DNA of 9,465 bases from Actinomycetes bacterium (GTDB taxonomy: Bacteria > Actinomycetota > Actinomycetes > Actinomycetales > Dermabacteraceae): contig JAEWEZ010000069.1 of NCBI GenBank assembly GCA_023389045.1, positions 1-9,465 on the forward strand, written 5' to 3'. Every line of letters starts with the position of its first letter. Position 1 is the first letter of the stretch. Shown here in pieces: positions 5,327 through 9,465 of the stretch. Under the pieces are notes generated by a model, which saw nothing but the letters and a program-made list of their open reading frames with translations, did no database searches and was not told where the DNA came from. Position numbers and translations under genes: made by a program.

Positions 5327-6300
5327 TCGGTAGCCTTCGCGCTCTTGCGCATCCCCCACAGGTAGTAGGCAGCCAGAACCGCCAGCAGCAGGGACGCGCA
5401 GATGGCGAGAGCAGAGGCCTCTCCGTACTGCCGCTGATCGAAGGCAATGGCGCGGATCGCCAGCGGAGCGGTGATCGCAGAGCCGGACGGGCCGCCCCCG
5501 CTAGAGAGCAGGAACGGAATATCGAAGTCATAGGCCGTCCAGATCGTGCGGAAGAGCGCTCCGGCCAGCACCACGGGAACAATCGACGGCAAAGTGACCG
5601 CTGTGAACCGATGCCACCAGCTTCCACCGTCGATGGAAACAGCTTCATACAGGTCATGCGGCACCGACTGCAGACGGGCAAGCACGATGATGGTGAAGAA
5701 GGGCGAGTACTTCCACACATTCACGAGCACAATCGTGATCATGATCAGGTCGGGGTCAGATAGCCACCCAAGTGGCTGATTAATCAATCCGAGCGACTGA
5801 ACAATCCAGTTCACGACGCCAGTGACGTCGTTGAACATGTACTGGAAGATCAGCGCCGCCACGATGGCCGGAACCATGTAGGGAATGAGCACCAGTGCCC
5901 GGGCCACCCGCTGACCTCGCAGATTGAGATTCAACAGCATCGCTACCACGACACCGACGATGACCTGCAGGATCATGTTCGAGGCAGTCCACACCACCGA
6001 ACGCCAGGTGGCCGCATGAACGAACGGGTCGGTCAGCACGGCAACGAAGTTGTCCAGACCCACGAAGGTTCGTTCACCGGTGAGTAGATCCACGTAGGAA
6101 ACGCTGTTCCAGAGCGCAATAACGAAGGGGTAGACAGCAAAGAAGCCGATCAGGATGAGTGCAGGGAGTGTGAGCACATAGGCGAGGCCCTTGTCGTGCC
6201 CGAACGCTTGCTTGAGACGACCGGTCAGTGAGTTGTCTCGCCGGATATGCGGCTTCTGCTCGGAGGAACGGGGTGTCGTTGAGATATCAGCGGTGGTCAT
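5323..6300 (-). CDS. ABC transporter permease, MalF/UgpA type (CUT1)
   Basis: This 325-residue inner-membrane protein has a basic cytoplasmic N-terminus of about 38 residues and six predicted membrane segments (first ~39-66, last ~297-315). The EAA loop that docks the ATPase lies at ~219-240 (YEAVSIDGGSWWHRF...LPSI), with the invariant Gly225. A conserved LIPYMVPAIV segment (138-147) and the long first periplasmic stretch (ERTFVGLDNF) are typical of the sugar-type MalF partner. It starts three bases after the MalG-type stop, with AAGGG seven bases before the ATG inside the preceding gene, so translation is coupled. It is the last gene of the operon; many relatives place the MalF gene before MalG, the reverse of the order here. 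Substrate class is carbohydrate-like by family, possibly an opine conjugate by context. Confidence 0.94.
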   Translation of the reverse strand: MTTADISTTPRSSEQKPHIRRDNSLTGRLKQAFGHDKGLAYVLTLPALILIGFFAVYPFVIALWNSVSYVDLLTGERTFVGLDNFVAVLTDPFVHAATWRSVVWTASNMILQVIVGVVVAMLLNLNLRGQRVARALVLIPYMVPAIVAALIFQYMFNDVTGVVNWIVQSLGLINQPLGWLSDPDLIMITIVLVNVWKYSPFFTIIVLARLQSVPHDLYEAVSIDGGSWWHRFTAVTLPSIVPVVLAGALFRTIWTAYDFDIPFLLSSGGGPSGSAITAPLAIRAIAFDQRQYGEASALAICASLLLAVLAAYYLWGMRKSAKATE

Positions 6301-6303
6301 GGA

Positions 6304-7209
6304 TCAGCCCTTCACGGAACCATCGGAGATGCCGGAGACCACCCAGCGCTGTGCGATGAAGAACAGCACCAGCACAGGCAGGACGATCACAACGGCAGCG
6401 GACATCAGCAGGCCCCACGAGGTGGTGCCCATGTGCCCCATCAGAAGGAACACGGCGGGATTTGCGGTGAGTTTGGAGTTGGTGGTCATCAGCGTTGAAA
6501 CGAACAGGTATTCGCTCCAGGTCGCGTTAAAGGTGAAGATGCCGGTGGACACGATGCCCGGCATAGCTTGTGGTAGAACCACGCGGACAAAAGCGCCAAG
6601 CCGTGAGCAACCGTCAATCATGGCGGCCTCTTCCACCTCGGTCCCCACGCCTTGGAAATAGGAGCGCAGCAGCCACAGGGTGAAAGGGAGGAAGGTTGCC
6701 ATGTATAGGACAGTGAGCGCGATCCGGTTGTCCCCCCAGCCGTTGGAAAAGAAGAACTGGGTGATCGGGATGAGCACCAGGATGGTGGGGACCAGATACG
6801 CCAGAAGAGAGAGGACACTCATTGCTCGCACAGCGGGCAATTTGAAACGTGTCATGGCGTATGCGGCTGTGGTTCCCAGCAGCAGTGCCCCCAGCGTGGC
6901 TCCGGTGGAAACCACGACGGAGTTCATGAGGTAGGTCTGGAAGTTGTAAAGCTCGAATAGCGCCCGCACGTGCTCGAGGGTGAACTCGCGTGGAATCAGT
7001 TTCGGCGGGTAGGCGACGATTTCGCTGTTGGGCCGCACGCTATTGATGAGCGCCCACAGTAGAGGGAAGGCGCTGACCACCGATACCAGGAAAAGCAGTA
7101 TGTACTGCACGATGCGGATGATGAGCGAGCGGGTGCGGTGACGGGATCGCGGGCGTCGTGGCGCCGCGGCGGCGCTCATGCTCTGCGCGGTGGGAGCGGT
7201 CGCTGTCAT
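6304..7209 (-). CDS. ABC transporter permease, MalG type (CUT1)
   Basis: This 301-residue membrane protein has a basic N-terminus (PRRPRSRHRTR, 17-27) followed by six predicted segments. The EAA loop lies at ~193-215 (EEAAMIDGCSRLGAFVRVVLP), with Gly200. The C-terminus VSGISDGSVKG is the usual MalG-type ending. RPNSEIVAYPPKLIP (59-73) is the standard periplasmic start of this family. The ATG at 7209 follows GGAG with five bases between. It pairs with the MalF-type protein encoded next to form the channel for the solute-binding protein encoded just upstream. No ATPase gene lies downstream, so the complex must use a shared or distant MsiK-like ATPase. Confidence 0.94.
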   Translation of the reverse strand: MTATAPTAQSMSAAAAPRRPRSRHRTRSLIIRIVQYILLFLVSVVSAFPLLWALINSVRPNSEIVAYPPKLIPREFTLEHVRALFELYNFQTYLMNSVVVSTGATLGALLLGTTAAYAMTRFKLPAVRAMSVLSLLAYLVPTILVLIPITQFFFSNGWGDNRIALTVLYMATFLPFTLWLLRSYFQGVGTEVEEAAMIDGCSRLGAFVRVVLPQAMPGIVSTGIFTFNATWSEYLFVSTLMTTNSKLTANPAVFLLMGHMGTTSWGLLMSAAVVIVLPVLVLFFIAQRWVVSGISDGSVKG

Positions 7210-7241
7210 GAGGTCTCCAATGCGGGGCTGAGGTCGGGTGG

Positions 7242-7270
7242 GCCCGGCCAGCGCGGTGCACTGGCCGGGC
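7242..7270 (-). promoter_or_regulatory. Strong intercistronic hairpin between binding protein and permease genes
   Basis: A perfect 10-bp GC-rich stem (GCCCGGCCAG at 7242-7251 with CTGGCCGGGC at 7261-7270) has a 9-base loop, nine bases after the binding-protein stop. There is no U-run. Such hairpins after binding-protein genes usually block 3' decay or cause partial termination, giving more binding protein than permease. That role is inferred by analogy. Confidence 0.75.
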
Positions 7271-7279
7271 GCGACAGAT

Positions 7280-8773
7280 TCAGACGATCTCGGGTTTCCA
7301 GTCGGGGTTTGCAGAATGGAACTCGTCGGCGACCTTCTTCATCTTCTGGCAGCAGTCCTTCCAGGCGTCCTCGGCGGCACGTCCGTTGATCAGAATCTCT
7401 TGGAACATCACGCCGTCTAGCGCAGGTGAAGGCCAGATCTTCTGGGCGAAGGGGTTGATGTTGGTGTGCTTTTCAGTGAACTCGCCGTTTTCGATGACGC
7501 CCATGGCGGTAGAGGCTGTCATCGCCTGCGGTACGGCATCGATGAAGGTTTGGATCCATTCCTTCTTTTCTCCGAGGTAACCCTCGGAGGTTGCTTTCAT
7601 TTCTTCCTCAAACTTGGCGCGCACGCTCTTGAGGGCGGGAAGCAGGTGCCCTGGGACGGTCTTCGCGAAGGCCACCGCGTCATCCCCGGTGGTGAGCTGC
7701 TTCAGGAAGTCCTTTGCAGCCTCAGGTTCAGCCGTTCCGCCGTAGAGGCCGTACTGCTGGCCAGAGCCGAAGTGCAGTTGGCCTGTCATGTAGTCGCCCA
7801 CGGGAATCGTCATCACGCCGGTGTTCTCAGCGATGTCGGGGTAGTCGTTGTAGAGGTTCACGCCCAGACGTCCCGGGAAGGTCGCGAAGGCTGCCTGGCC
7901 AGCTGCATAGGTCGTCACGATGTCACCGAAGGCGGCGTTACGCAGAGACTCCGGGGCATGCTTCATCACGGCGACGAACTTCTCCACCGCACCGAGCACC
8001 TCGGGCTTGTCAAAGGTGAGCTGGCCTTTGCTGTCGAAGTAGTCGCTACCGGATTGGTAGAGGTACGGGGCGAAGAACTGCAACGGTAACTGCGGTGTAG
8101 ACCCAACAGCCATAGCGATGCCATTAACGCCGGTCTTACCGATTTCTTCGATGGCGCCGATGTACTGATCGAAAGTGGTGGGAACTTCGAGGCCGGCCTT
8201 TTCCAGCAGATCCTTGCGGTAGTAGACGAGCGAGGCATTGTTCTGCAGCGGCATGCCGTAGTCATGCCCGCCCACGCGGATGCGGGTTGCGGGGAGGAAG
8301 TCGTCTTCCCCGATCTCCTGGATCAGGCTGTCCAGCTCCATGAGGTGCCCGCCTTGGGCAAAATCCACGAAGTCGGAGACAGAGGGGGAAAAGATGCCCA
8401 CATCCACTCGGTTCTGGAAGGCGGTAGCGAGGTACTGCGACTGATTCGAATCCGAGTAGACCGTGACCTCAACCTTGATGCCCTCGTGGCTCGACGAAAA
8501 ATTTTCGATGGCCATGTTGTAGAAGGCGAGTGTGGCCGGATCATTTTCCACGGTGTAGAGGGGGATAACACCCGAGCCTGAACCGGGCAGTCCGGGGCCT
8601 TGGGGGCCGCCACCACCGCATCCGGCGAGGAGTGCAGCGCCGGAGAGAGCACCGGCTGCGCTGAGGAAGCCTCGGCGATCGATATCGCCTAGCCGCATCT
8701 TTTCTTTGAGTAGACGAAGATGGCGAGTGTCGTCGTGGATTTCCTGGGGTGTGGGGCGGGTCTTCTGCGTCAT
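7280..8773 (-). CDS. Extracellular solute-binding protein (family 1), Tat-type lipoprotein
   Basis: This 497-residue protein captures the substrate outside the membrane for the MalG/MalF-type permease pair. The N-terminus has a twin-arginine motif (DRRGFLSAAG, 32-41) and a lipobox LLAGC with Cys52 as the lipidation site, followed by a Gly/Pro-rich tether to about residue 68. The mature part has the family 1 layout, including the hallmark NNASLVYYRKDLLEKAGLEVP stretch (in the ~185-210 region) followed by PTTFDQY. Start 8773 is chosen because GAGGAGG sits five bases upstream; it leaves an unusually long 31-residue leader before the Tat motif. An internal ATG at 8698 would give a more normal leader but has no ribosome binding site. 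It lies 42 bases after the opine dehydrogenase gene and is co-transcribed with it. Ligand is not deducible from sequence alone. Confidence 0.94.
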   Translation of the reverse strand: MTQKTRPTPQEIHDDTRHLRLLKEKMRLGDIDRRGFLSAAGALSGAALLAGCGGGGPQGPGLPGSGSGVIPLYTVENDPATLAFYNMAIENFSSSHEGIKVEVTVYSDSNQSQYLATAFQNRVDVGIFSPSVSDFVDFAQGGHLMELDSLIQEIGEDDFLPATRIRVGGHDYGMPLQNNASLVYYRKDLLEKAGLEVPTTFDQYIGAIEEIGKTGVNGIAMAVGSTPQLPLQFFAPYLYQSGSDYFDSKGQLTFDKPEVLGAVEKFVAVMKHAPESLRNAAFGDIVTTYAAGQAAFATFPGRLGVNLYNDYPDIAENTGVMTIPVGDYMTGQLHFGSGQQYGLYGGTAEPEAAKDFLKQLTTGDDAVAFAKTVPGHLLPALKSVRAKFEEEMKATSEGYLGEKKEWIQTFIDAVPQAMTASTAMGVIENGEFTEKHTNINPFAQKIWPSPALDGVMFQEILINGRAAEDAWKDCCQKMKKVADEFHSANPDWKPEIV

Positions 8774-8778
8774 GAGAG

Positions 8779-8785
8779 CCTCCTC
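8779..8785 (-). promoter_or_regulatory. Ribosome binding site of the solute-binding protein gene
   Basis: The minus strand reads GAGGAGG, five bases before the ATG at 8773. It decides for the longer N-terminus over the internal ATG at 8698. Its GAGG end could pair with a CCTC six bases upstream, a short 4-bp stem that might mildly mask it. Confidence 0.7.
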
Positions 8786-8815
8786 GATGAGGTCGTTTCG
8801 ACGGGTGGGCCAAGA

Positions 8816-9465
8816 TCAGGCGGGGGTTGGGATGGGCTTCTGAGTCGGTGATGCAACGTCCCAGAAGAGCTCCAGTGCGGTCTCGTCCGGTTCTAGATCA
8901 AGGTGCGGAACGAGAGCCGTCAGCAGACCGATAAGTCGGTCTAGATGCGGTGTGGGGATGCTGAGACGGCGTCCGAGGGCGGCCCAGGCGGCGATGCCAT
9001 GAGGAACGTCATCTACGAGGTAGCGATAGTCGAGGGTTCCGGGCCCTGGCGTGTGCTCGAAACCGGGGTAGCTAGCGAGGCATTCGACAAGGGTGTCGCC
9101 ATTCATCCCGCCGTCCGCGTAGAAGCCGCACATCCAGTCGCGTCCGCTGCGGGTGTCAGCTCCGAGAGCTTCACAAAGGGCGATTCGTTCGGTGTCCACT
9201 GCTTCGAGGAGGCGATCCAGAGCGTTGCTCACGCCGTCGCGGTAGAGCGTGAAGGGATCGCCGCGATCGATTCGCACCGCATTCAGCGCGGTGACAGGCG
9301 GGTGGATGATGTGATTCGTATTGGCGAGTGAGGTGGTGCGCACGTGGGATGCCTCGAGGTGAGGCAGCCAGCGGCGGAAGAGTGCGAGTAGTTCCTCGGT
9401 TGCCGATTCATCGGCAGCAGCGAAGGGCAGATGCTTCTTCTCGACCCCAAGCCGCATTACCGGGC
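8816..9465 (-). CDS. Octopine/nopaline (opine) dehydrogenase family protein, C-terminal part
   Basis: The frame stays open through the right edge, so this is a 3' fragment; the ATG at 9457 is internal and not the start. The visible ~216 residues match the helical C-terminal domain of NAD(P)-dependent opine dehydrogenases. Counted from Met at 9457, these are the TNHIIHPPVTALN block with the family's conserved His (~47-59), FTLYRDGVS (~69-77), an LEAVDTERIALCEALG helix (~84-99), and DYRYLVDDVPHGIAAWAALG (~142-161). The N-terminal Rossmann domain, roughly 145 residues, lies beyond the window. Family enzymes reversibly join an amino acid and a 2-oxo acid. Sitting first in an operon with an importer, this one more likely oxidises an imported opine-like compound than makes one, but direction and substrate are inference. 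A 42-base gap separates it from the binding-protein gene. Confidence 0.87.
   Translation of the reverse strand, partial: PVMRLGVEKKHLPFAAADESATEELLALFRRWLPHLEASHVRTTSLANTNHIIHPPVTALNAVRIDRGDPFTLYRDGVSNALDRLLEAVDTERIALCEALGADTRSGRDWMCGFYADGGMNGDTLVECLASYPGFEHTPGPGTLDYRYLVDDVPHGIAAWAALGRRLSIPTPHLDRLIGLLTALVPHLDLEPDETALELFWDVASPTQKPIPTPA

Noticed and set aside
8792..8802. Short palindrome GTCG-TTT-CGAC between opine dehydrogenase and binding-protein genes
   Set aside because: Four-bp arms are expected by chance in GC-rich DNA and nothing else supports an operator inside the operon.

Overview
The window comes from a GC-rich bacterium, most likely an actinobacterium (Micrococcales-type is my guess). 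Signs of this are GC-rich third positions that leave long spurious antisense reading frames, Tat-type signal peptides, a TTG start, a candidate leaderless mRNA, and a CUT1 sugar-type ABC importer with no ATPase gene of its own in view. No RNA gene, CRISPR array or insertion sequence was found.

Left part (about 42-4303, all minus strand, so transcription runs right to left). The order of transcription is: a small DUF3870 protein, a 249-base gap with a striking cloverleaf-like inverted repeat, a DUF819 membrane protein (TTG start), a dipeptide epimerase of the enolase superfamily five bases behind it, a 132-base gap with a perfect dyad and a second hairpin, and a secreted NlpC/P60 endopeptidase with the YkfC layout (two SH3b-type domains, then NlpC/P60). 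Together the last three look like a murein-peptide scavenging set. The exported hydrolase would release L-Ala-gamma-D-Glu outside the membrane, the DUF819 protein is a candidate importer, and the epimerase would convert the dipeptide to L-Ala-L-Glu in the cytoplasm. The transporter role is inference.

Middle (4304-5326). A divergent intergenic region separates DUF3870 from a plus-strand alpha/beta hydrolase of the hormone-sensitive-lipase type. DUF3870 has a -10-like box exactly where a leaderless start would need it. The hydrolase converges on the right-hand operon, and a perfect 16-bp tandem duplication carries the stop codons of both genes.

Right part (5323-9465, minus strand). An operon runs in from beyond the right edge: the C-terminal part of an octopine/nopaline (opine) dehydrogenase, a Tat/lipoprotein solute-binding protein, a strong intercistronic hairpin, a MalG-type permease and a MalF-type permease. 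Its sampled GC content (about 53-60%) is clearly lower than that of the left part (about 62-82%). The simplest reading is an importer for an opine-like or sugar-amino-acid conjugate coupled to an NAD(P)-dependent dehydrogenase that splits it. The ATPase is not here and would have to be shared (MsiK-like) or encoded upstream.
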